In this document: in pieces, positions 16,121 to 25,831 of the stretch
Layout of the letters: each line of letters begins with the position of its first letter
Position numbering within the stretch: the first letter of the stretch is position 1
Position numbers and translations under genes: made by a program
The notes under the pieces: model-generated
Told to the model about the DNA's origin: nothing
Seen by the model: the letters and a program-made list of their open reading frames with translations, nothing else
Databases searched by the model: none
Assembly (NCBI RefSeq): GCF_022436485.1
Contig: NZ_JAKUDO010000001.1
Span: forward strand, 992,001 to 1,056,000
Length of the DNA: 64,000 bases
DNA from: Agrococcus sp. ARC_14
GTDB taxonomy: Bacteria; Actinomycetota; Actinomycetes; Actinomycetales; Microbacteriaceae
Direction: 5' to 3'

Positions 16121-17299
16121 ATGCCGCACGACGCAACCCGCGTCCTGCCCCACCGGGAGCACGTCCCCGGCCTCGAGCGCATCGCTCGCTGGCCGGGGGC
16201 GTGGTTCCCGCTGCTCTGGCTGCCGATCCTGCTCGCCGGGCCTGTGATCCAGGCGGCCATCGACCTCGACTGGCTGCGCGGCCTCGCCCTGCTGGTCTTC
16301 GGCGCTGCCTTCGCAGGCACGGTGCAGCTGCCCTTCCGCGCAGGGCGGCGCTGGCACGCAGAGCTCGCCTTCGCTGGGCTGATCGTGCTGTTCGTGGTCT
16401 ACTTCGCGCTCTGGCAGCGCGACAGCGCCTTCCTCCACCCGCTGATGGCGATCGGCGCCGCCGTCGCCGTGCGCCCGCGCCTCGCGCTCGGCGTCGTCGT
16501 CGGCCTCACGATCAGCGGCGCCACCGCGCTCGGCATCGAGCGCGGCTCGCTCGAGGACGCCATGCTGCTGGGCTTCGCCACGCTCATGGCGGGCGGCACG
16601 AGCTTCCTGGTGCAGCGCCTCGTGCAGCAGAACCGCGCGCTGCGCCGGCTGCAGCGACAGCTGGCGCAGGCTGCCGTCGCCGAGGAGCGCCAGCGCTTCT
16701 CCCGCGACCTCCACGATCTGCTCGGCCACACGCTGTCGGTCATCGTCGTCAAGGCGGAGGCCGTGCGCCGCCTGGCGGAGCGCGACCCTCGCGCCGCGGC
16801 CGCCCACGCCGCCGAGATCGAGACCGTCGGCCGCCACGCGCTCGCCGAGGTGCGGCAGGTGGTCTCCGGCTACCGCGCCGCGAGCCTGGCCGACGCGATC
16901 GAGGCCGCGCGATCCGCGCTTGCGCCCCGCGGCATCGCGCTGCGGGCGAACCTGCCTGAGCAGCCGCTGGAGGAGGAGACGGATGCGCTGCTCGGCTGGA
17001 TCGTGCGGGAGGGCACCACGAACGTCCTGCGTCATGCCCGCGGCGCGGCCACATGCCGTGTCACGGTCGCCGTCCACGGGGACACGGTGCGCATCGAGGT
17101 GCGAGACGACGGCGGCGCCGACCCGGTCGACGCGCACGCTGACGGCAGCGGCCTCGCCGGCCTGCGGGAGCGCGTCGACCGCTTCGGCGGCGTGCTCACC
17201 GCCGGTGCGAGCCCGGACGGCTACCGCCTGGCCGCCACCGTGCCCCTCCGCGACTTGCCCGCGGGGACCGGCCCGACGCATCCGGAGCGCACCTCGTGA
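16121..17299 (+). CDS. Sensor histidine kinase (DesK/NarX-like, HisKA_3)
   Basis: 392 residues. Four to five hydrophobic segments span about residues 25-165, followed by a helical linker (QRLVQQNRALRRLQRQLAQAAV), the HisKA_3 box FSRDLHDLLGHTLSV with phospho-accepting His near residue 198, and a HATPase_c domain ending in GSGLAGLRERVDRFGG. No extracytoplasmic sensor domain, so the signal is likely membrane-borne, as for DesK-type kinases that sense lipid order or cell-wall drugs. ATG 16121 is preferred over GTG 16091 because GGAGG lies 5 nt upstream. Overlaps the response regulator by 4 nt (GTGA). Confidence 0.9.
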   Translation: MPHDATRVLPHREHVPGLERIARWPGAWFPLLWLPILLAGPVIQAAIDLDWLRGLALLVFGAAFAGTVQLPFRAGRRWHAELAFAGLIVLFVVYFALWQRDSAFLHPLMAIGAAVAVRPRLALGVVVGLTISGATALGIERGSLEDAMLLGFATLMAGGTSFLVQRLVQQNRALRRLQRQLAQAAVAEERQRFSRDLHDLLGHTLSVIVVKAEAVRRLAERDPRAAAAHAAEIETVGRHALAEVRQVVSGYRAASLADAIEAARSALAPRGIALRANLPEQPLEEETDALLGWIVREGTTNVLRHARGAATCRVTVAVHGDTVRIEVRDDGGADPVDAHADGSGLAGLRERVDRFGGVLTAGASPDGYRLAATVPLRDLPAGTGPTHPERTS

Positions 17300-17910
17300 C
17301 CGCGCCGATCTCGATCCTCATCGCCGAGGACCAGGGCATGATGCGCTCGGCGCTCGCCAGCCTGCTCGAGCTCGAGGACGACCTGCGGGTCGTCGAGCAG
17401 GTCGCGCGCGGAGACGAGGTGCTCGCCGCCGTCGAGCGCACCGTGCCCGATGTGGTGCTGCTCGACATCGAGCTGCCCGGTCGCAACGGGCTCGATCTCA
17501 TCGCGGAGCTGCTGCAGGCGGCGCCGGGGATGCGCGTCGTGATCGTGACGACCTTCGGCAGGCCCGGCTACCTGCGCCGCGCCATGGCGGCCGGCGCGAG
17601 CGGCTTCCTCGTGAAGGATGACCCGGTCGAGCAGCTGGCGCGCGCGATCCGGGAGGTGTGCGCCGGCGGCATCGTCGTCGACCCGGCGCTCTCGGCGCAG
17701 GCGCTGCGCGCCGGCCCCGACCCGCTGAGCGAGCGAGAGCGCGAGGTGCTGGTGGCCTCCGCCGACGGCGCGACGATCGCGGATGTCGCGATCGGGCTGC
17801 ACCTCTCGGAGAGCACGGTGCGCAACTACCTCTCGGCCGCGATCGGCAAGCTCGGGGCGCGCAATCGGGGCGAGGCGCTCAGCATCGCCCGCCGCAGCGG
17901 CTGGGTCTAG
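17296..17910 (+). CDS. NarL/LuxR-family response regulator
   Basis: 204 residues. Receiver domain about 5-120 with acidic AED near the N-terminus, phospho-acceptor Asp57 in LLDIELPGRNG, Thr in IVTTFG and Lys in LVKDD; then a LuxR-type HTH at about 138-195 (LSEREREVLVASADG, LHLSESTVRNYLSAAIGKL). GTG 17296 overlaps the kinase stop, so the pair is translationally coupled and surely cognate. Such regulators act as dimers on inverted repeats near export or membrane-stress genes. Its stop is immediately adjacent to the convergent monooxygenase stop, with no gap. Confidence 0.93.
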   Translation: MTAPISILIAEDQGMMRSALASLLELEDDLRVVEQVARGDEVLAAVERTVPDVVLLDIELPGRNGLDLIAELLQAAPGMRVVIVTTFGRPGYLRRAMAAGASGFLVKDDPVEQLARAIREVCAGGIVVDPALSAQALRAGPDPLSEREREVLVASADGATIADVAIGLHLSESTVRNYLSAAIGKLGARNRGEALSIARRSGWV

Positions 17911-19047
17911 TCAGCGTTTCGTGACGCCGCCCGCCGCCCGCGCGACGAGGTGCGCGACGCCCGGGAGCGCGGTGGCCTTCAGCACCGCGCGCTGCGCTTC
18001 GAGCTCGAAGCGGGTGTGCGGCGCGAAGGTGCCGGCCGCCGCCCGCCCGCGCGCCTGCTCGCGCTCGATCACCGGCCGCCAGTCGCGCTCGTAGGTGGCC
18101 AGGCCGGCCGTGACGTCGCTCGGATGCTTGGCGAAGGCGAGCTCCTCGGCGAGCCGCTCCGCCCCGGCGATCGCGAGCGACGCACCCTGGCCGGCGAGCA
18201 GCGAGACGGCCGCGCAGGCATCGCCGAGCAGCACCATCCTGCCGCGCACCCACGGCTCGACCACTGTCTGCGCGACGTCGTCGATGTAGGGCTCGCGGAT
18301 CGCGCGCACGGCGCGGCGGCCGAGCACGCCGATGCCGGCGATGGCCTGCCTCGCATCCGCCGGCGCCACGCCGCCCAGCACCGCGAAGCCCGTCACGCGG
18401 CCGTCGCCGAGCGGGGCGACCACGAGCTGCCGGTCGAGCTCGGTCTGCATGGCGACCTTGCCGTCGAGGTCGGCGGCGAAGCCGGCATCCTCGCCCAACC
18501 AGGCGGCGAACAGCAGCCGCTCGATCGGGCGCACGAACCGCTCGTGGCGACCCCAGCCGAGCTGGCGCACCCGCGAGCCGACGCCGTCGGCGCCCACCAG
18601 CAGGTCGGTCTGCACGCGCTCGCCGTCCGAGAGCAGCAGCTGCACGTGGGTGCCGTCGTCATGCGCCGTCTCGACCTGCACGCCCCAGCGGATGCGCACC
18701 GATGCGGGCAGCTGCGCGTGCAGCGCGTCGACGACCTGCTGGCGCAGGATGGTCATGTACCGCCCGCCCACGGCATCGCCCACGAGCCTGATCGGCAAGG
18801 TCGCGCGGACCCGCCCCGACGCATCCACCGACCGCAGCTCGTCGAACGACTCGGCGCGCTGCGTGAGTGCCGGCAGCAGCCCGAGCCGGTCTGCCGCCTC
18901 GTAGCCGGGCCCGAAGAAGTCGATCAGGTACCCGGATGCACGGGGTGCGGAGGCGCGCTCGACGACCTCGACGGTCCATCCGTCGAGCGCCAGCCGGCCG
19001 GCCAGCGCGAGGCCGGCGACACCGGCGCCCGAGACGATCGCATGCAT
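17911..19047 (-). CDS. FAD-dependent monooxygenase (PHBH/TetX-like)
   Basis: 378 residues. GxGxxG Rossmann entry VSGAGVAGLALAGRLA at the N-terminus, the VVERA acidic turn, DG motif VGADGVGSRVR around residue 160 and GD motif VLLGDACAAVSLLAGQGAS around 285, together the group A flavoprotein monooxygenase signature. Known: NAD(P)H-dependent hydroxylation of aromatic or polyketide-like substrates; some inactivate tetracyclines or rifamycins. Substrate unknown. ATG 19047 follows TAGCGT by 7 nt, so the mRNA is likely leaderless. No pathway genes adjoin it, so a detoxification role is only a guess. Confidence 0.88.
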   Translation of the reverse strand: MHAIVSGAGVAGLALAGRLALDGWTVEVVERASAPRASGYLIDFFGPGYEAADRLGLLPALTQRAESFDELRSVDASGRVRATLPIRLVGDAVGGRYMTILRQQVVDALHAQLPASVRIRWGVQVETAHDDGTHVQLLLSDGERVQTDLLVGADGVGSRVRQLGWGRHERFVRPIERLLFAAWLGEDAGFAADLDGKVAMQTELDRQLVVAPLGDGRVTGFAVLGGVAPADARQAIAGIGVLGRRAVRAIREPYIDDVAQTVVEPWVRGRMVLLGDACAAVSLLAGQGASLAIAGAERLAEELAFAKHPSDVTAGLATYERDWRPVIEREQARGRAAAGTFAPHTRFELEAQRAVLKATALPGVAHLVARAAGGVTKR

Positions 19048-19054
19048 ACCCGCG

Positions 19055-19060
19055 ACGCTA
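19055..19060 (-). promoter_or_regulatory. -10 hexamer of monooxygenase gene
   Basis: TAGCGT on the minus strand with 7 nt to ATG 19047. Confidence 0.5.
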
Positions 19061-19092
19061 CTCGCCTGCAGCGCGGCAGTCTTCGGGCGGAC

Positions 19093-20055
19093 TCACCGAA
19101 GCAGCGCCAGCAGGGCGCGCTCCCTCGACCCCTGCAGCCCGATCGTCGTGCCGGCCTCGAAGCGCTCGAAGACCTCCGGGTCGATGTAGCTCGAGCGCGC
19201 CACCGCCGGCGTGTTCCCGAGCGCCTCGGCGACCTCCTCGACGGCTGCCCGCACCGCCCGGCGTCGCGCCGCCTGCGTGCCGACCTCGCGCGCCCTCGCG
19301 AGCGAGACCGCCGCGACGATGGTGCCGTGCAGGGTGCGGAAGTCCTTCGCCGTGAACTCGCCGCCGGTCGCCTCGCGCACGGCGTCGTTGAGGTCGGCGT
19401 CACGCAGCGGATGCGCGCCGCTCTCGTCGCGCCAGGCGAGCAGACGCGACGCCCCCGAGCGCCCGTCGCGCAGCGCCGCGAGGCAGGCGGCCAGCGCGCC
19501 GTCCGTGATCGTGACGTCGAACCGCTGACCCGACTTGGCGGGGAACCGCAGCCGCACCTCGTCGCCGTCGACGCGCGCGTGCCTGCAGAGCAGCGTCATG
19601 AGCCCGCGCGAGCCGTTCGACTCGGCGTAGGCATCGCCGCCCGCGCGCACCGCGACTGCGTCGAGCATGCGCAGCGCCGCCGCCAGCACCCGCTCGCGCT
19701 GCAGCCCGTCGAGCGCGAGATCCCTGGTGACGCGGCGCCGCATGGCCGGCAGCGCCTCGGCCAGATCGAGCGCCCGCTCGTGCTTGACGCGGTCGCGCCG
19801 CTCCCGCCAATCGGGGTGATAGCGGTACTGCATGCGGCCGGCGTCGTCGATGCCCGTCGCCTGGATGTGCGCGAGCGGGTCCGCGGCGATCCACACCTCG
19901 GTCCAGGCCGGCGGCACCGCGAGCGCCTCGGCCCGCTCGCGATCCGCCCCTGACGCCCGCCGACCGCTGTCGTGCGTGTACGCCCAGCCGCGCCCCGACC
20001 TGCGGCGCCGGATGCCCGCATCCGACCCCGGGTGCGCGCGGCGCAGCCTCGTCAT
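19093..20055 (-). CDS. DNA topoisomerase IB (poxvirus-like)
   Basis: 320 residues, the usual size of bacterial TopIB. N-terminal beta domain with RRSGRGWAYTH, PPAWTEVWIAADPLAHIQATGIDDAGRMQYRYHPDWR, then the catalytic domain with ESNGSRGLMTLLCRHARV, RFPAKSGQ, KDFRTLHG (catalytic Arg and the following HG) and the nucleophile Tyr290 in ARSSYIDPEV. Known: relaxes positive and negative supercoils through a 3'-phosphotyrosine. ATG 20055 follows TAGCAT by 6 nt. Standing alone between monooxygenase and carboxylase epsilon genes. Confidence 0.95.
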   Translation of the reverse strand: MTRLRRAHPGSDAGIRRRRSGRGWAYTHDSGRRASGADRERAEALAVPPAWTEVWIAADPLAHIQATGIDDAGRMQYRYHPDWRERRDRVKHERALDLAEALPAMRRRVTRDLALDGLQRERVLAAALRMLDAVAVRAGGDAYAESNGSRGLMTLLCRHARVDGDEVRLRFPAKSGQRFDVTITDGALAACLAALRDGRSGASRLLAWRDESGAHPLRDADLNDAVREATGGEFTAKDFRTLHGTIVAAVSLARAREVGTQAARRRAVRAAVEEVAEALGNTPAVARSSYIDPEVFERFEAGTTIGLQGSRERALLALLR

Positions 20056-20061
20056 GGCCCG

Positions 20062-20067
20062 ATGCTA
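20062..20067 (-). promoter_or_regulatory. -10 hexamer of topoisomerase IB gene
   Basis: TAGCAT on the minus strand with 6 nt to ATG 20055. Confidence 0.5.
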
Positions 20068-20080
20068 GCCCTGCGGCTGC

Positions 20081-20332
20081 TCAGTCCTGCTTCCAGCGGA
20101 ATCCGGTGGCCGTGCGCGACTTCGCCTGCCACTCGCTCTCGGCGTCGAGCACCGTGCGGTGCTTCGTCTCGGCCCACTCCTCGGCGAGCCCGACGAGCAC
20201 GGCCTCGACCGCGGCGCGCTCCTCCGCGGTCGGCGAGCCCGCGACGACGCGCATGATGGGCTCGGATGCGTCGGCGTGTGCCGGACGGTGCGGGGCAGGC
20301 TGCTGCGGTTCGGTCATCGTCGGCTCGATCAC
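20081..20332 (-). CDS. Acyl-CoA carboxylase epsilon subunit
   Basis: 83 residues from GTG 20332, whose GTGA overlaps the beta-subunit stop; an internal ATG at 20317 would give 78. C-terminal half holds [21 protein letters not shown], the IRVVxGxPxxEE core of actinobacterial AccE/PccE, and a C-terminal [13 protein letters not shown] tail. Known: AccE bridges the alpha and beta chains of actinobacterial propionyl/acetyl-CoA carboxylases and raises activity. N-terminus is Pro/Ala/His-rich and probably disordered. Coupled to the upstream beta subunit, strongly supporting the assignment despite small size. Confidence 0.87.
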   Translation of the reverse strand: MIEPTMTEPQQPAPHRPAHADASEPIMRVVAGSPTAEERAAVEAVLVGLAEEWAETKHRTVLDAESEWQAKSRTATGFRWKQD

Positions 20333-21972
20333 ATCGGGATGTTGCCGTGCTTGCGCTCCGGGCGCTGGACGCGCTTCGTGCGCAGGGCGCGGAACGCACG
20401 GGTGATCATGACGCGGGTCTCGGCCGGCTCGATGATGCCGTCGAGCTCGCCGCGCTCCGCCGCGAGGAACGGCGAGGCGACGTTGTAGGTGTACTCGCTC
20501 GCGAGGCGCTGGCGCACGGCCGCGACGTCCTCGCCGTTCGCCTCCGCCGCCTTGATCTCGTTGCGGTAGAGGATGTTGACGGCGCCCTGGCCGCCCATCA
20601 CCGCGATCTCGGCCGACGGCCAGGCGATGTTGATGTCGGCGCCGAGCTGCTTCGATCCCATCACGATGTATGCGCCGCCGTAGGCCTTGCGGGTGATGAC
20701 CGTCACCATCGGCACCGTCGCCTCGGCGTAGGCGTAGAGCAGCTTCGCGCCGCGGCGGATGACGCCCGACCACTCCTGATCGGTGCCGGGCAGGTAGCCG
20801 GGCACGTCGACGACGGTGAGGATGGGGATCGAGAACGCGTCGCAGAACCGCACGAAGCGCGCGGCCTTCTCGCCGGCCTCGATGTTGAGCGTGCCGGCCA
20901 TGGCGTTGGGCTGGTTGGCGATCACGCCGATCGTGCGGCCCTCGAGGCGGCCGAAGCCGATCACGATGTTGGGCGCGTAGAGCGGCTGCACCTCGAGGAA
21001 CTCGCGGTCGTCCACGAGCGTCTCGATGATCGCGAGCACGTCGTACGGCTGGTTCGGCGAGTCGGGGATGATCGTGTTGAGGCGGCGGTCGGCGTCGCTC
21101 ACGACACGCTCGGCCGTGTGGTCGTAGGCCGGCACCTCCGACTGGTTGTTGTCGGGCAGGAAGGCGAGCAGCGCGCGCACGTAGTCGAGCGCGTCGTCCT
21201 CGTCGGCGGCCAGGTAGTGGCTGACTCCGGAGACGGTGTTGTGCGCGCGCCCGCCGCCGAGCTCCTCGAAGCCGACCTCCTCGCCCGTGACCGTCTTGAT
21301 GACATCCGGCCCGGTGACGAACATGTGGCTCGACTTGTCGACCATGATGACGAAGTCGGTGAGCGCGGGGGAGTAGACGGCGCCGCCGGCTGCCGGGCCC
21401 ATGATGATCGAGATCTGCGGGATCACGCCGGAGGCGGCGGTGTTGTTGCGGAAGATCTCGCCGTACTTGCCGAGCGCGACGACGCCCTCCTGGATGCGCG
21501 CGCCGCCCGAGTCGAGCATGCCGACGATGGGCACGCCCACCTTCATCGCGTACTCCTGGATCTTGGTGATCTTCTCGCCCGCGACCTCGCCGAGCGAGCC
21601 GCCGAAGGTCGTGAAGTCCTGCGAGTAGACGGCCACGCGCCGGCCGTGCACCGTGCCGATGCCGGTCACCACGGAGTCGCCGTACGGCCGGTTCTTCTCC
21701 ATGCCGAACGCGGTGGTGCGGTGGCGCACGTAGGCGTCGAACTCGACGAACGAGCCCTGATCGACGAACTGCTCGATGCGCTCGCGTGCGGTCTTCTTGC
21801 CCTTGGCGCCCTGGCGCTCCTTCGCGCGCGACTCCTTGTCGGTCACCGCCTCGCGGTGGCGCACCCGCAGATCGGCGATGCGGTCGGCGGTGGTGGAGAG
21901 GCGGGCGGCGGTGCTCTCGTCGGTCACTGGTTCACTCGTCACTGGGCCATCGGTCGCGGTGTCGTCGGTCAC
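20329..21972 (-). CDS. Acyl-CoA carboxylase beta subunit (carboxyltransferase)
   Basis: 547 residues. N- and C-terminal crotonase-like halves: [31 protein letters not shown] (first oxyanion hole), [16 protein letters not shown], and in the second half [28 protein letters not shown] and [15 protein letters not shown]. Matches AccD5/PccB of Actinobacteria, which carboxylate propionyl- and acetyl-CoA with biotin supplied by the AccA3-type alpha chain encoded at 5-6.8 kb. Start GTG 21972 follows TAGAGT by 7 nt; longer in-frame extensions upstream show no family similarity. Operon with epsilon subunit, divergent from biotin ligase. Confidence 0.95.
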   Translation of the reverse strand: MTDDTATDGPVTSEPVTDESTAARLSTTADRIADLRVRHREAVTDKESRAKERQGAKGKKTARERIEQFVDQGSFVEFDAYVRHRTTAFGMEKNRPYGDSVVTGIGTVHGRRVAVYSQDFTTFGGSLGEVAGEKITKIQEYAMKVGVPIVGMLDSGGARIQEGVVALGKYGEIFRNNTAASGVIPQISIIMGPAAGGAVYSPALTDFVIMVDKSSHMFVTGPDVIKTVTGEEVGFEELGGGRAHNTVSGVSHYLAADEDDALDYVRALLAFLPDNNQSEVPAYDHTAERVVSDADRRLNTIIPDSPNQPYDVLAIIETLVDDREFLEVQPLYAPNIVIGFGRLEGRTIGVIANQPNAMAGTLNIEAGEKAARFVRFCDAFSIPILTVVDVPGYLPGTDQEWSGVIRRGAKLLYAYAEATVPMVTVITRKAYGGAYIVMGSKQLGADINIAWPSAEIAVMGGQGAVNILYRNEIKAAEANGEDVAAVRQRLASEYTYNVASPFLAAERGELDGIIEPAETRVMITRAFRALRTKRVQRPERKHGNIPM

Positions 21973-21979
21973 GGATGCA

Positions 21980-21985
21980 ACTCTA
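21980..21985 (-). promoter_or_regulatory. -10 hexamer of carboxylase beta gene
   Basis: TAGAGT on the minus strand with 7 nt to GTG 21972. Confidence 0.5.
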
Positions 21986-22087
21986 GAGGTCGCCGCATGC
22001 GCGGCCTTTGTGGACTCCCACAGCGTCCGGCGGCAGATCGGTGGCGATCCTCTCCATCTCATGCGCACGTCGCAGCGCGGTGCGGCC

Positions 22088-22093
22088 TAGCCT
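22088..22093 (+). promoter_or_regulatory. -10 hexamer of biotin ligase gene
   Basis: TAGCCT with 6 nt to ATG 22100, divergent from the carboxylase promoter in the 127-bp gap. Confidence 0.5.
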
Positions 22094-22099
22094 GGACGC

Positions 22100-22825
22100 A
22101 TGCTGTTCCCCGGCGCTGCGCGCATCGCAAGGGTCGTCGAGCTCGACACCATCGGCTCGACCTTCGATGCCGTCGACGAGCGCGCCGACCACCTCACCAC
22201 CTGGGCGACGCTCGATCAGCGCGCCGGGCGCGGCCGGCTCGGGCGCGAGTGGGTCAGCCCCGCAGGCAAGTGCCTGTCGGCGACCGTGCTCGTGCACACG
22301 CGGCGGATGCGCGAGGACGCCGTTGCATGGATGCCCCTGGCGGCAGGGCTGGCGCTGGCCGATGCGCTCGACACGCTCGTGGGCGACCGCGCCGGCCTCA
22401 AATGGCCGAACGACGTGCTGATCGACGGCAAGAAGATCGCCGGGGTGCTCTGCGAGCGCCGCAAGGGCGCGGTGGCGGTGGGCTTCGGCGTGAACCTGAC
22501 GCTCGAGCGCGACGAGCTGCCGACCCCGCACGCCACCTCGCTGACGCTCGAGGGCGCGGAGGGCACCCCCGCGGTGCTCGCCGATGCCGTGCTGTGGCAC
22601 ATGCTGCGCTCGCTCGATGCGCTGCTGCCGGCGCTGGGCGGCGAGGGCCTGCACGCTGCCGTGACCGCCGCGCTCACCACGATCGGCCGCGACGTGCGTG
22701 TCGAGCTGCCCGACGGAGAGCTGCTCGGACGTGCCGTCGGGCTCGGCCCCGCTGGCGAGCTGCAGGTCGACAGCGGCGACGGAATCGTCGACGTGCGGGC
22801 CGGTGACGTCGTGCACGTGCGCTGA
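22100..22825 (+). CDS. birA: Biotin--[acetyl-CoA-carboxylase] ligase
   Basis: 241 residues, class I (no DNA-binding HTH, so it does not repress biotin genes itself). Catalytic domain with the GRGRLGREW biotinyl-AMP loop (residues about 43-51), LKWPNDVLIDGKKIAGVL and GFGVNL, plus a C-terminal SH3-like domain with VELPDGELLGRAVGLG. Attaches biotin to the carrier lysine of acyl-CoA carboxylase alpha chains. Divergent from the carboxylase beta/epsilon operon, a conserved actinobacterial pairing. Stop shares its A with the start of the next gene (TGATG). Confidence 0.95.
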   Translation: MLFPGAARIARVVELDTIGSTFDAVDERADHLTTWATLDQRAGRGRLGREWVSPAGKCLSATVLVHTRRMREDAVAWMPLAAGLALADALDTLVGDRAGLKWPNDVLIDGKKIAGVLCERRKGAVAVGFGVNLTLERDELPTPHATSLTLEGAEGTPAVLADAVLWHMLRSLDALLPALGGEGLHAAVTAALTTIGRDVRVELPDGELLGRAVGLGPAGELQVDSGDGIVDVRAGDVVHVR

Positions 22826-23325
22826 TGCGAGAGAATCGTCGGGTGCCAGCCGGCGAGGAGCGAGTCATCGCGCGCATGCGACCGCATGGGCGTGCCCTTG
22901 TCGTGCCCGTGCTCGTGCTCTGGCTGAGCGTCGGGCTGGCCGTGCTGCTGCTCGATCGGGTCGAGTGGGCGCTCTGGAACATCTCGGTGCTGACGGTCGC
23001 GGCGGTCGTCGTCGTGCTGCTCACCGTCGTCCCGACGCTCGCGTGGCTCTCGCGCGGCTTCACCTTCACCACCGAGCGGGTCATCATCCGCACCGGCTTC
23101 GGTGGCACCAGGCGCGAGACGATGCTCTCGCGCGTCCACGACGTGACCGTGCGGCGGCGCGGGCTGCAGGCGCTCTTCGGCGCCGGCGACGTGCTGCTGT
23201 CGACTGGCGGCGACCGCGCGGTCATCCTGTCCGACGTGCCCGTCGCCTCGCTCGTGCAGCGCATGCTGTCCGAGCAGCTGGGCTCGCGTGGCATCGTGAC
23301 CCCTGACGTCGGCGACGCCGGCTGA
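22825..23325 (+). CDS. Bacterial PH-domain (YdbS-like) membrane protein
   Basis: 166 residues: a short basic N-terminus, two hydrophobic segments (about 25-45 and 50-72) and a bPH_2-type domain with FTFTTERVIIRTGFGGTRRETMLSRVHDVTVRRRGLQALFGAGDVLLST. The same single PH-domain gene lies between birA and purK in many Actinobacteria, mycobacteria included. Role unknown; membrane PH-like domains may shape envelope or signalling complexes. Start taken at ATG 22825, overlapping the birA stop; a GTG at 22843 is an alternative. Cotranscribed with birA. Confidence 0.85.
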   Translation: MRENRRVPAGEERVIARMRPHGRALVVPVLVLWLSVGLAVLLLDRVEWALWNISVLTVAAVVVVLLTVVPTLAWLSRGFTFTTERVIIRTGFGGTRRETMLSRVHDVTVRRRGLQALFGAGDVLLSTGGDRAVILSDVPVASLVQRMLSEQLGSRGIVTPDVGDAG

Positions 23326-23379
23326 GACTGCACACTGACCACCACCCGCGCCTTCGGCGCAAGGCAAAGAGGAGCTCAC

Positions 23380-24696
23380 ATGAAGATCGCCGTGATCGGA
23401 TGCGGTTACCTGGGCGCAGTGCACGCTGCCGCGATGGCGTCGCTCGGCTACGAGACCGTGGGCGTGGACGTCGACGCGTCGAAGATCGAGCGGCTGCGCC
23501 GCGGCGAGCCGCCCTTCTACGAGCCCGGCCTGCCGGAGCTGCTGCGGGCAGGCGTCGACGCAGGAACGCTGCGCTTCACGACCGACGTCGCAGAGGTCGC
23601 GGGCAGCGACGTCATCTTCATCGCCGTCGGCACGCCGCAGCGCGCCGGCTCCGACGCGGCAGACCTCACCTATGTCGACGCCTCGATCGAGTCGCTGCTG
23701 CCGCACATCGGCGAGGGCTCGCTCGTCGCCGGCAAGTCGACCGTGCCGGTCGGCACCGCGCAGCGGCTCGCCGAGGTGCTGGCGCCCAGCGGCGCACGGC
23801 TCGCCTGGAACCCCGAGTTCCTGCGGGAGGGCTTCGCCGTCGAGGACACCCTCGCCCCCGACCGCCTGGTCTACGGCGTCGCCGACGGTGACGACGCATC
23901 CGTCGCCAAGCTCGACGAGGTCTACGCCGGCATCCTGGCGCGTGGCACCGACCGCCTGGTGGTCAACTTCGCCACCGCAGAGCTCGTCAAGGTGAGCGCC
24001 AACGCCTTCCTCGCCACGAAGATCTCGTTCATCAACGCGATGGCGGAGCTGTCGGAGACGGTGGGCGCCGACGTCACGCAGCTCGCCGACGCGATCGGCC
24101 TCGACGCCCGCATCGGCCGCCGCTTCCTGAACGCCGGCCTCGGCTTCGGCGGCGGCTGCCTGCCCAAGGACATCCGTGCCTTCCAGGCGCGCGCCGAAGA
24201 GCTCGGGCACGGCCAGACCCTCGGCTTCCTGCGCGAGGTCGACCAGATCAACCTGCGCCGCCGCGACCGCATGGTCGAGCTCATCGAGGGCGAGCTGGCC
24301 CGCGTGGGCGGCGACCGGGTGGCCATGCTGGGCCTGGCGTTCAAGCCCAACAGCGACGACGTGCGCGACTCGCCCGCGCTCGACGTCTCCCGCATGCTGC
24401 AGGAGGGCGGCCGCGTCGTCAAGGCCTATGACCCCGAGGCCTCCGAGACCGCCGGCCGCTCCGTGCCGACGCTCGACATCGTCGGCTCGATCGACGAGGC
24501 GATCCAGAATGCCGACGTCATCGCGCTCGGCACCGAGTGGCAGCAGTTCCGCGACCTCGACCCCGCGGAGGTCGCCACGAAGACCGAGGCGCGCGTCGTC
24601 GTCGACGGCCGCAACACGCTCGACGCCAAGGCATGGGCGGCGGCGGGCTTCAAGGTGATCGGGCTGGGCCGCCCGGACACCGCTGCCGCAGCATGA
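23380..24696 (+). CDS. ugd: UDP-glucose 6-dehydrogenase
   Basis: 438 residues: NAD-binding GCGYLGAVHAAAMASLGY at the N-terminus, GKSTVPVGT, NPEFLREGFAVEDTL, the central FINAMAELSE helix, nucleophile Cys260 in FGGGCLPKD, and a UDP-binding C-terminal domain with LAFKPNSDDVRDSPALDV. Oxidises UDP-glucose to UDP-glucuronate with two NAD+, supplying uronic acid for surface polymers. AGAGGAG lies 6 nt before ATG 23380. Its last codon overlaps the purK ATG (ATGA), so a polysaccharide gene sits inside the birA-PH-purK-purE row; GDP-mannose dehydrogenase is the main alternative but the substrate loop favours UDP-glucose. Confidence 0.88.
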   Translation: MKIAVIGCGYLGAVHAAAMASLGYETVGVDVDASKIERLRRGEPPFYEPGLPELLRAGVDAGTLRFTTDVAEVAGSDVIFIAVGTPQRAGSDAADLTYVDASIESLLPHIGEGSLVAGKSTVPVGTAQRLAEVLAPSGARLAWNPEFLREGFAVEDTLAPDRLVYGVADGDDASVAKLDEVYAGILARGTDRLVVNFATAELVKVSANAFLATKISFINAMAELSETVGADVTQLADAIGLDARIGRRFLNAGLGFGGGCLPKDIRAFQARAEELGHGQTLGFLREVDQINLRRRDRMVELIEGELARVGGDRVAMLGLAFKPNSDDVRDSPALDVSRMLQEGGRVVKAYDPEASETAGRSVPTLDIVGSIDEAIQNADVIALGTEWQQFRDLDPAEVATKTEARVVVDGRNTLDAKAWAAAGFKVIGLGRPDTAAAA

Positions 24697-25814
24697 TCGT
24701 CGGCGTCGTGGGCGGCGGGCAGCTCGCCCGCATGATGATCCCCGCGGCCGTCGCGCTGGGCGTCGAGCTGCGCGTGCTGGCCGAGGCGGAGGGCATGTCT
24801 GCCTCGCTCGCCGCCACCGCCGTCGGCGACTACCGGGACGCATCCGCCGTGCTCGCCTTCGCGGAGGGCGTCGACGTCATCACCTTCGACCACGAGCACG
24901 TGCCGCAGGAGGTGCTGCGCGCGCTGGTCGACGCGGGTGTCGCGGTGCACCCGGGGCCCGACGCGCTGCGCTTCGCGCAGGACAAGCGCGAGATGCGCAC
25001 GCGCATGGCCGAGCTCGGCGTGCCGCAGCCCGACTGGGCGGCGGTGGATGCGCCGGAGGACCTCGAGCGGTTCCTGGCCGATCACGGCGGCGTCGGGGTC
25101 GTGAAGACCGCGACGGGCGGCTACGACGGCAAGGGCGTGCGCGTCGTGCGGAGCGTCTCGGAGGCGAGCGACTGGCTCGATGGCGCCGCGAGCGGCGGGC
25201 CGCGGCTGCTGGTCGAGGAGCTCGTGCCGTTCCGACGCGAGCTCGCGCAGCTGATCGCGCGCCGGCCCTCCGGCGAGGCGATGGTGTGGCCGCTCGTGCA
25301 GACGGTGCAGGAGGGCGGCATCTGCGTCGAGGTGCTCGCGCCCGCGCCGCACGCCTCCGGCATCCAGCCGGTCGTCGACGACGTGGCGCGGAAGGTGGCG
25401 GACGGCGTCGGCGCGACCGGCGTGCTGGCGATCGAGATGTTCGAGACCAGCGACGGCCGCGTGCTCGTGAACGAACTGGCGATGCGCCCGCACAACTCGG
25501 GCCACTGGACGATCGACGGCTCGGTGACCAGCCAGTTCGAGCAGCACCTGCGCGCGGTGCTCGACCTGCCGCTGGGCGCGACGGCCATCGTGGCGCCGGC
25601 GAGCGTGATGGTGAACGTGATCGGCGGGCCCTCCTCAGGTGCGATGACCGACCGCTACGCCGCTGCGCTCGCGGCGCACCCGGATGTGAAGGTGCACTCG
25701 TACGCGAAGGCCACCAGGCCCGGCCGCAAGGTCGGCCACGTCACGGCCGTCGGCGACGAGCTCGACGAGGTCGCCTACCGCGCCCGCGCCGCCGCCGCGC
25801 ACTTCGACGCCTGA
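24693..25814 (+). CDS. purK: N5-carboxyaminoimidazole ribonucleotide synthase
   Basis: 373 residues, ATP-grasp enzyme of purine synthesis (AIR + HCO3- + ATP to N5-CAIR). [19 protein letters not shown] at the N-terminus, [33 protein letters not shown] (ATP-grasp loop), [10 protein letters not shown], and [35 protein letters not shown] metal/ATP site in short segments. Starts within the ugd stop, so it is translated from that transcript. purE follows after 331 bp with its own promoter. Confidence 0.95.
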   Translation: MIVGVVGGGQLARMMIPAAVALGVELRVLAEAEGMSASLAATAVGDYRDASAVLAFAEGVDVITFDHEHVPQEVLRALVDAGVAVHPGPDALRFAQDKREMRTRMAELGVPQPDWAAVDAPEDLERFLADHGGVGVVKTATGGYDGKGVRVVRSVSEASDWLDGAASGGPRLLVEELVPFRRELAQLIARRPSGEAMVWPLVQTVQEGGICVEVLAPAPHASGIQPVVDDVARKVADGVGATGVLAIEMFETSDGRVLVNELAMRPHNSGHWTIDGSVTSQFEQHLRAVLDLPLGATAIVAPASVMVNVIGGPSSGAMTDRYAAALAAHPDVKVHSYAKATRPGRKVGHVTAVGDELDEVAYRARAAAAHFDA

Positions 25815-25831
25815 GCGGCGCCCCGCGCCCC